Positions 48,600-60,259 of a stretch of 64,000 bases of DNA are shown here, in pieces. Source of the stretch: Bidens hawaiensis (lineage: Eukaryota > Streptophyta > Magnoliopsida > Asterales > Asteraceae). The notes under the pieces were generated by a model that was not told the origin of the DNA, did no database searches, and was given only the letters and a program-made list of their open reading frames with translations. The translations under genes and the position numbers were made by a program. The stretch is from positions 248,001 through 312,000 of the forward strand of contig JAIQDT010001745.1 of NCBI GenBank assembly GCA_021521415.1, given 5' to 3'. How positions within the stretch are numbered: the stretch's first letter is position 1; each line of letters opens with the position of its first letter.

Positions 48600-49109
48600 C
48601 TGATTTGTGGAGTGGAAAATTTTTAATAATTTGGAGTGTAACTTGATTTTTGGAGTGTTAAATGTAATTTGGAGTTTTTGAATATTTGGAGCCAATATTT
48701 TGGAGCTTTTTGAGTTTTGCCTCCAATTATTGGCATAGTTTTTACGGCAGAGAACCTGTGGCTGAAAATAGGCACTTTGCCAGAAGATGGTTGGATCGTG
48801 TATTGCGTATTAGGATATTTATATATTTTTATGTACATTAGCGCGTGACAAGCGTAATAGTGTTTTTTAACAAAGTGTTTTTTGTTTTATTTTTAGCTTT
48901 AACCATAATTAACATTCATTAAAAGTTTTCATACAAAAGGCACCATTACAATACATTCCATGAAACAAAAATAAGAGTGAATAACAAAATAGATGATACA
49001 AGAAACTATAAAATTAAAGCATTTAAAAGCTAATTAACCAACCAACATTCAACACAATAAACTAAAAAGTATATCAATACAACCATACATATACAAATAA
49101 CCAACCAAA
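48600..49109. other. Spacer upstream of the TNPA-like gene
   Basis: AT-rich, no ORF. Likely holds the promoters or 3' UTR of the flanking minus-strand genes. Contains TTTGGAGT/TTTTTGGAG repeats at about 48,610-48,710. Confidence 0.4.
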
Positions 49110-50361
49110 TCACAAATGTTCCAAACATCTGCACTTATCAACTTTTGAAACTAACAAAGTAGCTTCATTGAAGTCATATTCAAATCTGCACTTATCACCA
49201 ATCTGTATTTCATTTTCCACCTTGAAATTTTTCCATTTTGGTAACCGATATCTGAAGTTCAGGTCCGACAGTTCACCATGAAGTCTCATTTTCTTTTTAC
49301 GACCTTCGGGATTGACCAAAGTGATTGGCATTCCATCATAGGCATCAATCTTGGTGGAAATGTGACGCGGAAGACGCTGTGAAAAGCAAATTTCAAATAT
49401 ACTTGTAAATGAAAAAGAAATTAAAAAATTCAATTTACCAATTTGTTGGTGACGTTCATGTGGAAGACGATTTTAGAGTCATCATTTTGCTCATCAAGAT
49501 GAACTGGGTTTTGGGAGGAACTACCTTAATTGCTTGATTGATAGTTGAGAAACAGCTGATTTGGACCAGGAAGGATAAATTCTATGCCATCTTCATGAAA
49601 GACATTAATATGAAATGTCTTATCTAAAATGATTTCAAGCACAATAAACGAGCCACCTTTCAAGTTGGTTTGTTTAAAAACCTCATTCCATCCATCCTCT
49701 AGTCTACAACCCATTCCATCCCTAAGACATGAAACTTTAAACATATATCTATCTGGAGCAATAAGCTCAAAAAGCGAATTCATGTAATTGTCACCAATTC
49801 TTGAATCATGTGCCACTCAGGGAAATCCTATTAAACATGTTAATTAAAGGAAATTTGAATTTGGAAACAATCATTAAAAACAGAAATTAAAACTTACCAA
49901 GTAATGGACGTGTCAGTTTCTGACTGGAATACATATCATAGTACCGGATTGATCATTTACGTTTCTTTTGAAAGTAAATATATTCAACATAGATCTTGGT
50001 TTAATCTAAAAAAAACATATGTTCCAGCTTCTATACAACATTCTCTGATTAATTCAGTACAACCGGTTAAAAAATAAAAGTCATCAAGTACTTTGATTAT
50101 AACAACAGAAAACGTTCTACCACTTTGATCGTAAATCAAACAACAGCCGGTATTCGATTTCATGTCAGCAAACATTGGTTGAACAGCTTTAGGAATGAGC
50201 TATAAGTAACACAAAAAATGCTCTTAGAATGTATTTGTTGCAAAACTTTCAAATGTTTCATAAAAAATATTAACCAGGTAACAATATTAACATACCATCC
50301 TACTCATGGAATCGCTGTCGATATCTACCAGGAACTTAACTCCATTATTGAGACGTGGCAT
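49110..50361 (-). pseudogene. Multi-B3-domain (REM-like) gene, degenerate
   Basis: Three B3-like DNA-binding blocks read leftward. Exon 50361-50296 (MPRLNNGVKFLVDIDSDSMS) joins in phase to 50199-49984 (LIPKAVQPMFADMKSNTGCC ... VFFRLNQ), forming B3 number 1 and then hitting TGA. The second block is 49816-49526 (YMFKVSCLRDGMGCRLEDGW ... GGSFIVLEI, FHINVFHEDG). The third, about 49,390-49,110, starts RLPRHISTKIDAYDGMPITL and has LPKWKNFKVENEIQIGDKC. The order, LP start and GW..F...L..G pattern match REM/B3 transcription factors. It sits between the two transposase genes, so it looks like CACTA cargo. Broken joints make an intact protein unlikely. Confidence 0.65.
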
Positions 50362-50399
50362 TTTTATGTTCTTATAGTAAAGCGATGTCTATGAATTAC

Positions 50400-50779
50400 A
50401 GTAAAGCGAAGTAGAAGTCGATTTAGGGTTTTGAAGTTAAAAGGGTTCTGAAGTTAAAAGGGTTTTGAATTTTGGTTATATTTATTTCTACACATTTAAT
50501 TATTTATATATTTTGGTTTTTTGTTTTATAACTTTTTAAAAATAGTATAAAAACATTTACTTTTAGTTTTTTTACTAACATTCCGGTATTAAATTTCGTT
50601 AAAAGAGGAGTTCGTTTAATAAATCGTATTTTTTAATAAATTTAAAATTTTATCCACTATTGAAGTATTATCTTAACCGTTAGTAAGATTTTCTGGATAA
50701 GATTTACAACTTTGTATCATTATCATTTTCTAGGTTATCATCATCACCATATGTGTTATGATGATGATCAACATCATAA
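50400..50779. other. AT-rich upstream region of the B3 gene
   Basis: No coding signal. Contains a short direct repeat AAGTTAAAAGGGTTYTGAA (about 50,435-50,470). Confidence 0.35.
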
Positions 50780-51030
50780 AGTTATCATCGTTATCATGTA
50801 TTATAGTGGTTATCATCATTATAATCATCGATCACCATCACCATGAAACGACATCATCATCAGACGTGCCAGTAATCAACGTGGTCATTGTATAGGCTAT
50901 CGTATATCATCGTTATCATGTATTATAGTGGTTATCATTATCATTATCATCGATCACCATCACCATGAAATGGCATCATCATCAGACGTGCGGGTAATCA
51001 ACGTGGTCATTGTATAGGCTATCGTAGTCG
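50780..51030. repeat. Tandem duplication of about 123 bp, TTATCATC-rich
   Basis: Two copies containing CGTTATCATGTATTATAGTGG and ATCAACGTGGTCATTGTATAGG (at about 50,789 and 50,912), differing at a few sites, next to the (ATC)n run. Confidence 0.8.
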
Positions 51031-51084
51031 GCGTTAATCATACGGGCTCAAACATATATCTCGCTATCAGTGTCGTCATCATCG

Positions 51085-51217
<133 letters not shown>

Positions 51218-51769
51218 GATTGCCATGTACGGGATGTAGTCAGCAGTGGGTTATCATAAACAAAACGCCCAATATTAGCGATCACTGTCCGCACCATCTT
51301 ATGAATTGTTGTCGTCATCAAACGACATCATTAGTCGTACATGCTACCATCAGTATGACCATCGTATACCTTATCATGGTCGTCGTCGATCATACGGGTT
51401 ACATGTCATTAAACATTGGTGTCACCATTATCATCAACATATATGTGTGTGTATGTGTGTGCGCGCCTGTGTTGCGTATTGTTATAAAGGTACAAATAAT
51501 TGGTCCTCATCATATATATGTGTGATCATCATCATAGACGTCATGCTCATCGTACGAGCTACAGTTGCCATCGTATGGGTTTGCGTAAGCAAATCGTATA
51601 TATAGGTTAGCAGCATCAATATGATAACCACCACCAACCCAGGTAGTTATATTACCATCTTCTCGTCATAATTGGGCCAATCATCATGGTCATCATACGG
51701 GATAGCACTGTCATTGTCTCATGTATTACATATCCGCAATCATACTAAACACCACCGCCCACATTCGCC

Positions 51770-52060
51770 ACAACGACCCCCAACACCAACCACTAACCAC
51801 ACTCCACCACCACCCACCACACCACCACTATCCACTAATATTATATATAAATATATATAAATTTATTTATACCCATCCACCACCACCACCCACTACCCAC
51901 CACCACCCACCACCACCACCACCACCACCGACCTCCGCCACCACCACCCACTGCCCACCACCACCACCCACCACCACACATCCGCCACCACGAACCACCG
52001 CACCTCTGCCACCGTCCACCACCATCATGACCACTTGAACCCACCACCACCCACTAATAT
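51770..52060. repeat. CCACCACCACCC-rich low-complexity tract
   Basis: C/A-rich tract with strand asymmetry, opening Pro/His-rich and Gly/Trp-rich artefact frames. Followed at 52,077-52,175 by a duplicated GCACGCGC..TTCTTTTAAAAGGGTCAAATAACTACC unit. Confidence 0.85.
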
Positions 52061-52677
52061 TATATATATATTTTTTTGCACGCGCCTTCTTTTAAAAGGG
52101 TCAAATAACTACCGTATGATTAAAATTTAAAAGCACGCGCATTCTTTAAAAAGGGTCAAATAACTACCCTCGTAAGTCACTCATCTACTTCTGGAACCAT
52201 TGACGATTCGTTTCTACAGTGAAGCACAAGCACAAGTACAAGCACGATAGGTCTCAGAACCCTAACTCATCTACTTCTGGAATGGAACCAAAATGAAGAA
52301 CCCTAACTCATCTACTTCTGGAACGGAACCAAGGACGAATCAAAAGCACGATAGGTCTCAGAATGAAGTTGGAACAGGTGTTACTTTATGATTTTTTTAG
52401 CGTTTTAGGTTTACTTAATCTTAAAATGTAAGCATTTGTTTGAATCTTCTTATGTAATAATACGTTTGATAAGCGTGTTGTTGTTGTTGTTGTAATACAT
52501 ATCCTTGTTTTTTTAAATCTATGTATAATATTAAAGCATGTTATATGCGTATGATTAGCGTGTTATGGCTTTGTTATGAGAATTTATCACTGTGATGTGT
52601 TATAAGAGTTTTCTGTTTCCTTGTGATACGTGTTGTTATCCCCTACCCCCGTGTTTTATTGTATGTATGTGATTCAG

Positions 52678-53110
52678 TTGTTGAAAAAACCAAGACTGAT
52701 AAAAGGAAGACTAAAAAAGTTTCTCCGGTGGGGAAAACAAAACATGATGTGGAAGCAGACTCTGATTCAGACATTGACACAAAAATCGACAGGTTGTTGT
52801 CAAAGCGGAAACAGGTGGAACACAGCACCTCTGGCCCGGACTTTCAGCGTCCGAAAAAGAGAGCCGTTAAAGAAAAAAACAAGACTGATAAAATGAAGAC
52901 TAAAAAAGTTGCTCTGGTGGGGAAAACAAAACATGTTGTGGAAGCAGATTCTGATTCAGACATTGACACAAAATCGACAGGTTGTTGTCAAAGCGGAAAC
53001 AGGTGGAACCCAGCACCTCTAGCCCGGACTTTCAGCGTCTGAAAAAGAGAGCCATTAAAGAAAAGAAGCCAGCCGGGAGGGGACAACCTTTTGTTGAATT
53101 TGTAGACTAA
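52678..53110 (+). pseudogene. Lys/Asp-rich nuclear-type region with internal duplication, upstream exon of the Ulp1-like gene
   Basis: Acceptor TTCAG precedes 52678. Encodes a basic/acidic stretch (KTDKRKTKKVSPVGKTKHDV, EADSDSDIDTKIDRLLSKRK) that is then repeated at 52,872-53,070. The second copy lacks one A in a homopolymer (ACAAAATC versus ACAAAAATC), which shifts the frame to a stop at about 53,040. Without the loss the frame would reach TAA at 53108-53110. The composition suggests a nuclear localisation region; the link to the downstream gene is inference from adjacency. Confidence 0.5.
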
Positions 53111-53116
53111 AAATTG

Positions 53117-56100
53117 ATGAATAGGTGTGCACCTATTAATATTGTTGATGCAGTGAAGGCAATGACCATTGCCCAAAAAACTTGTCTAGAAGAAATGGGT
53201 TTCGAGTCAATGTTAAGACTTCAAGTAACCCAAACTCCAACAACTTTGGGATATTGGTTGCTCATGAACTATAATAACCATTTAAATGAATTGAACATTG
53301 GGAGCGGTGTTATTAAGATACCACCACAAAAAGTACATGAAGTGTTGGGGATACCAATGGGTAAGATTCCTGTTTTAGGCAAGAATAGACCAAGATTGGG
53401 GGAAGATGTTAATACAGATTTGTTCAAATCTCAATTCCCGACAAGTGCAAGAGTAAGTATAAAGCATGTGAAAGACAAACTGGCCACGGATCAAGGAGTT
53501 GGTGAACTGTTTAAGATTCATTTCCTTGTGTTGTTCAACACCTGTATAGGATTTGTGACAAAATCAACAACAGTCAATCAACGATTCATCGCCGCAATTG
53601 ATAAAACCTCCGATATTCCAAATATGGACTGGTGCAGCTATGTTATTGAAAACGACAAAGGAAGAATGGAGAGGTATCAGCGTTTAATACAACGGTCCGA
53701 TCACCTTCCTTGTGATGCTTTACACGCATGAATACCAGAAAAAATATGGTCCATTTGGGACTCCCGTCACAATGCCTGCAGTCAACTACATAACAACAAC
53801 TACTCTTAATAAGATGGAAAAATACTTGGAGACTAATGGTACTCCCTTAGAAGAAGATGCTACTGAGGTTGCTGCTGCTACTGCTGTGACGTTTAGTGTT
53901 GACGGGAAAGGGATTGATGTGGCTGCTGCTGCTCCTGCCGCTGTGACCGTTAGTGCTGCCGGGAAGGGACTTGATGAGACTGCTGATGCTGCTGTTACTG
54001 ATACTGCTGCTGTGACAGTTAGTGCTGCCAGGAAGAGACTTGATGAGACTGCTGCTGCGGCTGCTGCTGCTACTGCTGCTGTGACGGTTAGTGCTGCCGG
54101 TAAGCCTGGAGTTGAAGAAAACACTGCAGCTGAGGAGAAACAAGAACATGGTATTAAAATTGTTATTTTCTTGTAAAAAACTCTCATATATCTTATCTCT
54201 ACATGCATTTTATGTAATACAACATTATATGTAATTAAAAAACAGATGGTCAAAGTGCATCTGAAACAGATAATGCCAATCAAATAGCTGAACAAGATTT
54301 GGATGATTATGTAAGCGATTATTCACCTTTAAGTTTGCAAATGCCTATCGTGCTTGTTGACTATTATTTATCTCTAATACAACTGGCTGGGATAAATTGA
54401 AAATGTTTTTGAATTAACCCAAACTATATTTTCTTTTTACAGTATTGGAATAAGGCAATGGATAACAAGTTGAAGAAATTTGATAAAATTTGCTCCGAGA
54501 TCAACGAGTTGGTCCGTCAAGGAAAGGGTAGACATCCATCAAATGAGAATATCTTTGCTAGATGTTGTGAATGGGAAAACAGATTCACTAATAATGTGGT
54601 CCCTAAAACACAAGATTCAGATGTTGGTGTTGGTGGTCCAGTGGCTGCTCTAAAAGGTATTTGGGTTAAATTAATTATTAGTATAATTAAAACGCTCTTA
54701 AAACACTTATGATGTTGTTTTAAACTTATTACATCTGTGTGATGCATTTGATTCAGATGTTGGTGTTGGTGGTCCAGTGGCTGCTCAGAAAGGTATATCA
54801 TATATGCACCAGCTTAATTATATACCAGCTTAATTATAATCACAGTTGAACATATTACATCTTTGGCTGTCGTAAAAAATGATGCAGGTGATGCAGGTCA
54901 AGAAAACAATGTCTCGTGCGCAGATATTGATGAAGTTGTTAATACAGTGGTTGCGTGGGCAAAAGAGGGTATGTAATTATAAATAAAAACCAAAAGGGGT
55001 TGAAGGTATTTACTTATAGTTACAATTATTTTCAGTCAAATTTAATGTGAGTTGTTTTATGTTTAACAGTTGACACCGGATTGTCAACAAGTGATAACCT
55101 CATTACACTGAACTCTACATATCTTCTGAGAGAGGTTGACGTATCCGCTAGTGTCACAGAAGATGAACAAATACTTTCAGACTATATATTTTTTTGTCTT
55201 GGAGACATTTGGGAGGAGGTCTACAAGTCCACTCATACAGAATCGTTCAAGGTGGTCTTTGAAAGCTTCTGTCCTAGCATTTATATAGCTGCCAATGCAA
55301 TGGATGCATTCAGTGAAGTAATGAACTATGAAGAAAAGAAAAAATCTGCAGCATCACCGTTCAGATTCTTTGCTTCAAGAAATGTGCTGGTACAAATTTA
55401 TCTATTTTGTTTGTACAATTAGAAAACGCTGAATAAATGCTTTAATCATCTGCATTTTAATTAATATACAGACAAGTGACCATTATTCTGAGTCAAGGGG
55501 TTACACAGGCAAAGAAAGACTGGATGTGTTTTCAGACAACATGACAAGAGAAATGGCAAGGAGTGGAATTCCATCACTCAAGGAGGTTGCTATAGTGCTC
55601 GTGCCAATTCTACAACACAATCATTTCGTTGTGGTTGCCTTCAATCTTCAAACAAGAGTGATAGACTTACTTGATAACAGTGCAAACCAAGAAATACCAG
55701 CTGATGCAAAGTTTAAAAGCTTAAAAGAAAAATCAAAAGCAATTAGAGATAATTTTGAAGAAAGATACGGAAAGACTCTTGATATGCTGGTAAACATATA
55801 TACCTTTAACCCAAAAAACATACATACATGTTATAAAAATTGTCAAAATACTTAAATTGCTTTCTATTTTGTGTAGAGAAACGTCTTTTGCATGTATCTT
55901 AAAACAATCAAACACCCCATTGCTCAGCAAATCCAAGTAGCAACAATCAATAGATTGAAGATGACATGGAGAACAAAAAGTAATGGAATATATTGTGGTA
56001 TTTTTGCTATGAGACACATGGAGAAATATGATGGGAAGAGACCATGGGGGTGTAATCTCAAAAAGGAAGGCCGTATACAACAAACATAGCTAAAAGGTTT

Positions 56101-56257
56101 GAGGTTCAAGTATTTGTGCAAAATCCTCCTCTCGGATGTAAACCAACACAAAAATACTCTTATCAAGAAAGCACTGCTATTCCATGAAAATGACGACACT
56201 CGTTTAACCGAAGAAGAGTTGATTGCTGAACTTAAGAAAATGCAACAACAAATTTGA
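53117..56257 (+). pseudogene. Ulp1/C48 cysteine-protease-like gene (CACTA cargo)
   Basis: Ulp1-family enzymes remove SUMO from proteins. Exons in consistent phase: 53117-54150, 54246-54310, 54443-54656, 54757-54792, 54888-54968, 55070-55389, 55472-55789, 55877-56257. The N-terminal domain (TLGYWLLMNYNNHLNELNIG, KVHEVLGIPMGK, NGPITFLVML) is the plant region typical of transposon-associated Ulp1 proteins. An Ala-rich VNTR lies at 53,855-54,110. The catalytic part shows HNHFVVVAFNLQ (His), VIDLLDN (Asp) and NGIYCGIFAMRHME (Cys), so the triad is kept. Defects: one extra base near 53,687-53,690 before NGPITFL, and an in-frame TAG at 56087-56089 before the usual LRFKYLCKILLSDVN tail. The 36-bp exon duplicates the end of the previous one (DVGVGGPVAA). 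Confidence 0.78.
53855..54110 (+). repeat. Coding Ala-rich minisatellite in the Ulp1-like gene
   Basis: Four units of about 60-75 bp encoding AAVTVSAAGKGLDETA-like segments, with GCT-rich expansion (GCTGCTGCTACTGCT) between them. All units keep the frame. Confidence 0.85.
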
Positions 56258-56465
56258 ATGATTTCAAAACTGACTGCTATGTAATTTAAGATACTAGTTA
56301 TGATATGGACTTATGGAGATCTCTAGTCTTCTGTTATCAGTTTGTAATGCACTTTAAGATAATAGTTACATGTTGAATCAATGTTTTAACACAAACATAA
56401 AAATTTTATTATTACCAAAACATACATATAAACACACCATCACAAACATACAAATTTTATTACTA

Positions 56466-56763
56466 CTAATCTCTGAGTGACATAAGAAACTTCAACTTCA
56501 ATTCCATTGAGCAATTCAGTTCAAGAATTGCCTTGCCCAAAAGCTTTAACTCGTCAAGCTCTCTCTGTCCTACATCAACCATAAACAAAACAGCAAGATC
56601 TCGGATACAACTAGCGGGCATCCGAGTAAGAACTTTTGTAATGAGATCCCTGGTATCCAAGCTGTTGCTAGTCTTTACAAATTCTTCAGTAAGAGTTTCC
56701 CGAAAAGCTTTATCTACCTCGATTTGAGCCTCAATTCGCCTTCTGAGGGCAGCCTTGTAGGAT
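56466..56763 (-). CDS. Unknown helical protein, terminal exon (about 99 codons)
   Basis: Open from a good acceptor (CATCATCATCCAG at about 56,764) to TAG at 56466. Sequence is amphipathic and Leu/Glu/Lys-rich (SYKAALRRRIEAQIEVDKAF, DLITKVLTRMPASCIRDLAV, LDELKLLGKAILELNCSMEL), mostly alpha-helical. No family recognised. Upstream exons were not found, and the coding claim rests on composition and the splice-like start. It sits on the opposite strand to the Ulp1-like gene, tail to tail. Confidence 0.4.
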
Positions 56764-56769
56764 CTGGAT

Positions 56770-57195
56770 GATGATGATGATGATGATTATAATGACGAGC
56801 AATCCTTTATTAACTAAAAAAAATAACTTTAAATTATGTAGGTATATGAGTTTCACAAATGTGGTGTACGTATATATAACCAAAATGCTCACAGACGAAT
56901 AGTAACTGTAATAAAAAAACAAAAGGGTGCCCCACGCTAGGGAAAAGCACCAATTTGTCTCATGTGTTTTTGTTTAATCTAGAGATTACTTGCATTTATT
57001 TCACCTGTCAGAATTAATTGATCACAATTATACGTCACCTGTCAAAAATGTTGGGAAAAATATTATAGTAATGATAGCCTACATTAAAGTTAAGCTATAT
57101 CTTTCTAGATCTTACTGTATCTTACTACAAATCAAACTTAACTACATTGAGTTTGGTTATTCAATCACACTAACAGTTTCAGAAAGATAATAAAA
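56770..57195. other. AT-rich spacer
   Basis: No gene seen. Includes a CACCTGTCA motif repeated (57,002 and 57,036) that also recurs as ACCTGTCA near 60,340 and 60,523, flanking repeats of unknown role. Confidence 0.35.
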
Positions 57196-57519
57196 ATGAA
57201 TTATTCTGAGAAAACCGTGAAGGCCATCGTGAAAAAAACGATGGATTTTCAGAAAGACAAAGACGACTCTCTGTTGAAGAAAGTTGAAGCGATTAGGGCT
57301 ACACTCGCAACCGAAAAAACAAACACCTTCCAATCCTGTTATAACCTCATGTTGTGGGAAGACGACATTGAGTTTCGAGCAATGGTTGCTGATTATCAGC
57401 AACAACAGTCTGAATGCTACGAGTCAGTGTGTGAGACCCTGGTTGACACCATAACTACGGTGTCAACCAACATGAGTTTTAAGGAGATGGGGGCGGAGAC
57501 TGTGGACAAGGCGGAGTGA
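57196..57519 (+). CDS. Small helical protein of unknown function (107 aa)
   Basis: Intact ATG-to-TGA frame, MNYSEKTVKAIVKKTMDFQK to ETVDKAE. Charged N-terminal helix, then a WEDDIEFRAMVADYQQQQSE segment and a Thr/Val-rich tail. GC content and codon use resemble the Ulp1-like and TNPD regions rather than the AT-rich spacers. A TATA-poor upstream region gives no promoter evidence. Not recognised; could be the last exon of a larger gene. Confidence 0.4.
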   Translation: MNYSEKTVKAIVKKTMDFQKDKDDSLLKKVEAIRATLATEKTNTFQSCYNLMLWEDDIEFRAMVADYQQQQSECYESVCETLVDTITTVSTNMSFKEMGAETVDKAE

Positions 57520-57746
57520 TGGTGATGTTAGCTTTGCTGGTCTTGGTTTTTTTGTGATGCATTGTAATTAATGGTACTTTTGGAGTTTTTAGGGATTAAA
57601 GACGGATTGGCAGCTAGAAATTTGGAGTTTTTAGTGATTAAAAAGGAGTTGCAACCGAAAGAAAAAGGCAACAATACAAAACTGCCTGCAGCATGCTTCA
57701 CATTATCAGCGTAAGAAAAAGACATGTTTCTTGAAACACTTATAAA

Positions 57747-59491
57747 TTGAAGGCTCCACTAGGGTATTGTTCTAACTTATCTAGTTTGGTGAATCTTAAA
57801 GAAAGGAAGCTACAAGGCCTTAAATCACATGATTATCACATGCTTATGCAACAGTTTCCGCCCCTTGCAATACGGTCCATCATGCCAGAACCAATGAGAA
57901 ATGCTATAATCAGGCTTTGTTTATTTTTTTCAAGTCAATTTGTAGCAAAGAGATCATTGTAGAAGAGCTTGATAAGATGCAGGAAGAGCAAATAGTTACA
58001 CTGTGCCTGCTGGAGAAGTACTTTCCGCCATCATTTTTTGATGTCATGGTTCACTTAACCGTGCACCTTGTTAGATAAAATTATGTGAGCCACCATTCTT
58101 TCGTTGATGTATCCCTTTGAAAGGTGTACGAAGGTTATCAAAGGGCATGTGCGAAACAAAACTTATCCAGAAGGGTGCATTGCTGAGGAGAACATTGCGA
58201 AAGAAACAATCGAGTTTCTGAGCGAATACCAAAAAAACATCAAGAGTACTATTGGTATTCCACATGATAAGCATGATGATAATGGGGAGACAATCCCTGT
58301 CACAGGCGTTAAATCAGTTGAAGTTTCTCTTAATCTTTTCGAGAGCACATTTCTATGTGCTGCAGAATACGCCTGAAATAGCGCCGTATATCGAGTAAGT
58401 ATTACTAACATATATACTCTAAATTATATATATATATATAAATATATAGGGTGCAGTTACTGTACGCTAATGCCTTAACGTACGGTAGTTACGCGAGATG
58501 TTCAAAGGCAAAAAACAAAGCTAAAAACCTAAAACGCTAAGCAAACGCACCCAAAATTAATACATACATACATACATACATATATATATATAAATATGTG
58601 TGTATATATATATATATATATTAATTCGCAATATATTATACTCTTACTTGCAGACAACACAAGACCTCTTTGAAAAACCAAATGCCTGGTAAACGACAAG
58701 CATTGCTGGAGAAGGAGCATACTTTAAAGTTTGGTGACTGGTTACGCGACAAGGTAGATCGATTTATTAAGTCTTCTATAATTTTTAAAATTCTTTTATA
58801 GTTTCTGCAATGTAGGTGAAGAATCTAATCCTTGTAATGAAATTCAGGTTGAAAGAGAGCTAGCGGGCTCCCCAGGTTCTGTATCGGAAACCGTAAAGTG
58901 GATTGCACACGGAGCACACCGCAACGTTTACAAATACGACTCGTACAACATCAACGGTTTTGAATTTCGTAGAAAAAATCTCATGATGGTAGAGTTTACC
59001 AGAACAACGGGGTTGGTGTAGAGGCGGATGACATGCACATCAAAAAAGACGTGGTGACGTATGGACAAAACTTTTATTTTGGGGTTTTGCAAGAGATATG
59101 GGTCCTAGATTATCATACTAAAAGAATTCCGGTCTTCATGTGCCAATGGGTTGACCGTAAACATGTCAAACATGATATTCTTGGTTACACGTCGGTCGAC
59201 CTAAACAATTTGGCCACAAGGATGATCCGTTCATATTGGCCTCGCAAGCACGCCAGGTGTTTTATGTTCAAGATCAGCTGGATAGAAAAAAAACATGTTG
59301 TCCTCATGACTCCACCCAAGAATTATAGGCATTCGTATGACGAGGTCAATGAGGAATTTAGTATGGTAACTTTCCCTCATGAGGGTAATACATTGCCACT
59401 TTTACAACCAAATCAACTGCTTCGTAATGAGTCCCCGGATGATTACTGGCGGCCCGGGAAAAAGGCTACAACTATTCGTAATGGAGATTGA
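57747..59491 (+). pseudogene. TNPD-like CACTA transposase, C-terminal half only (DUF4218 + DUF4216)
   Basis: TNPD supplies the catalytic transposase of EnSpm/CACTA elements. Visible parts: DUF4218 (NLSSLVNLKERKLQGLKSHD, HMLMQQFPPLAIRSIMPEPM, then a frameshift near 57,950 and EKYFPPSFFDVMVHLTVHLV), a second piece after another shift (MYPFERCTKVIKGHVRNKTY, PEGCIAEENIAKETIEFLSE), exon 58,653-58,751 (Q(H)KTSLKN, GDWLRDK), exon from about 58,849 (GSVSETVKWIAHGAHRNVYK), a frameshift in an A-run at about 58,975, and DUF4216 (FYFGVLQEIWVLDYHTKRIP, DLNNLATRMIRSYWP) to 59491. The catalytic Transposase_21 domain expected upstream is absent, replaced by the small gene and the Ulp1-like gene. Not functional. 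Confidence 0.85.
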
Positions 59492-59511
59492 CAACGATGT
59501 CGGGGTTGTCG

Positions 59512-59813
59512 ACCCAGCAGTTGTGTTCGTTCGACATGTTAGATGCAAATAATGTTTAAATATAGTTGTGATACATGATATCTTCCTTCTATACTTTGTA
59601 CTTATTAATTCAAACTAAAGAAATATTGGTTGTTTTTAATACTATTACTACTTATACGTACAGGCCGGTTTGTTGAATTCATTTCATCTTCTGGCTATTT
59701 TGGTCAATTGGTGTCAAGTTCAAACATACATCATGTTACATCGATAAAAGTCACAATTGACTTGTAGTGTACCATAGTAAGATCAATAAAGTCATTACAC
59801 TCATAACTGACTC
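59512..59813. other. Non-coding spacer 3' of TNPD remnant
   Basis: AT-rich, nothing recognised. Confidence 0.35.
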
Positions 59814-59855
59814 ATGCTATATCAAAGTTACATTAATATAAAGAAAGACCAAAAA

Positions 59856-60251
59856 TGCATCATTTCTCTTCTGATGGTTTTGTTTCTTGCACAACCTCTA
59901 TTTGGTTATGTTTCAACATACTTTTCAACAGCTGGTTTCCTGCAAAACATTATCAACTCATTTTATAAAAAAAAGACCATTATGCCCTTCTTTTCACTAA
60001 CCTGCATACCAAAATTGTACCCTCCAGACTTTGAAGAAGCCTTTGAACAAATAAAATTCAGTTTTGAAAAACTGCTTCCAAACTCAATGCCATCCCCAAT
60101 AACCTTAGATTTAAGATTTGGTGACGGCATTGAGTTTTGGAAAGGATTTTATCAAAATCTAACATCTTTGGGAAGTTTAAGATCTGTGGAAACCTTAGAT
60201 ATTTTCTACTTGACCAAGTTTGGAATTCACATAACATATATAGAAGTGTAA
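59856..60251 (+). CDS. Unrecognised ORF, possibly a diverged B3-like domain
   Basis: Open frame of 145 residues from 59814; internal ATGs are equally possible. The C-terminal half (PITLDLRFGDGIEFWKGFYQ, LGSLRSVETLDIFYLTKFGI) loosely follows the strand pattern of REM-type B3 domains (W, GF, L..G, F.I.I), which would make it related to the B3 gene at 49-50 kb. The N-terminal part is hydrophobic (CIISLLMVLFLAQPLFGYV) and may not be coding. Weak call. Confidence 0.3.
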   Translation, partial: CIISLLMVLFLAQPLFGYVSTYFSTAGFLQNIINSFYKKKTIMPFFSLTCIPKLYPPDFEEAFEQIKFSFEKLLPNSMPSPITLDLRFGDGIEFWKGFYQNLTSLGSLRSVETLDIFYLTKFGIHITYIEV

Positions 60252-60259
60252 TAAATTTC

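Noticed and set aside
51721..52050. Pro- and Gly/Trp-rich frames on both strands
   Set aside because: CCACCA low-complexity sequence, no splice or start context.
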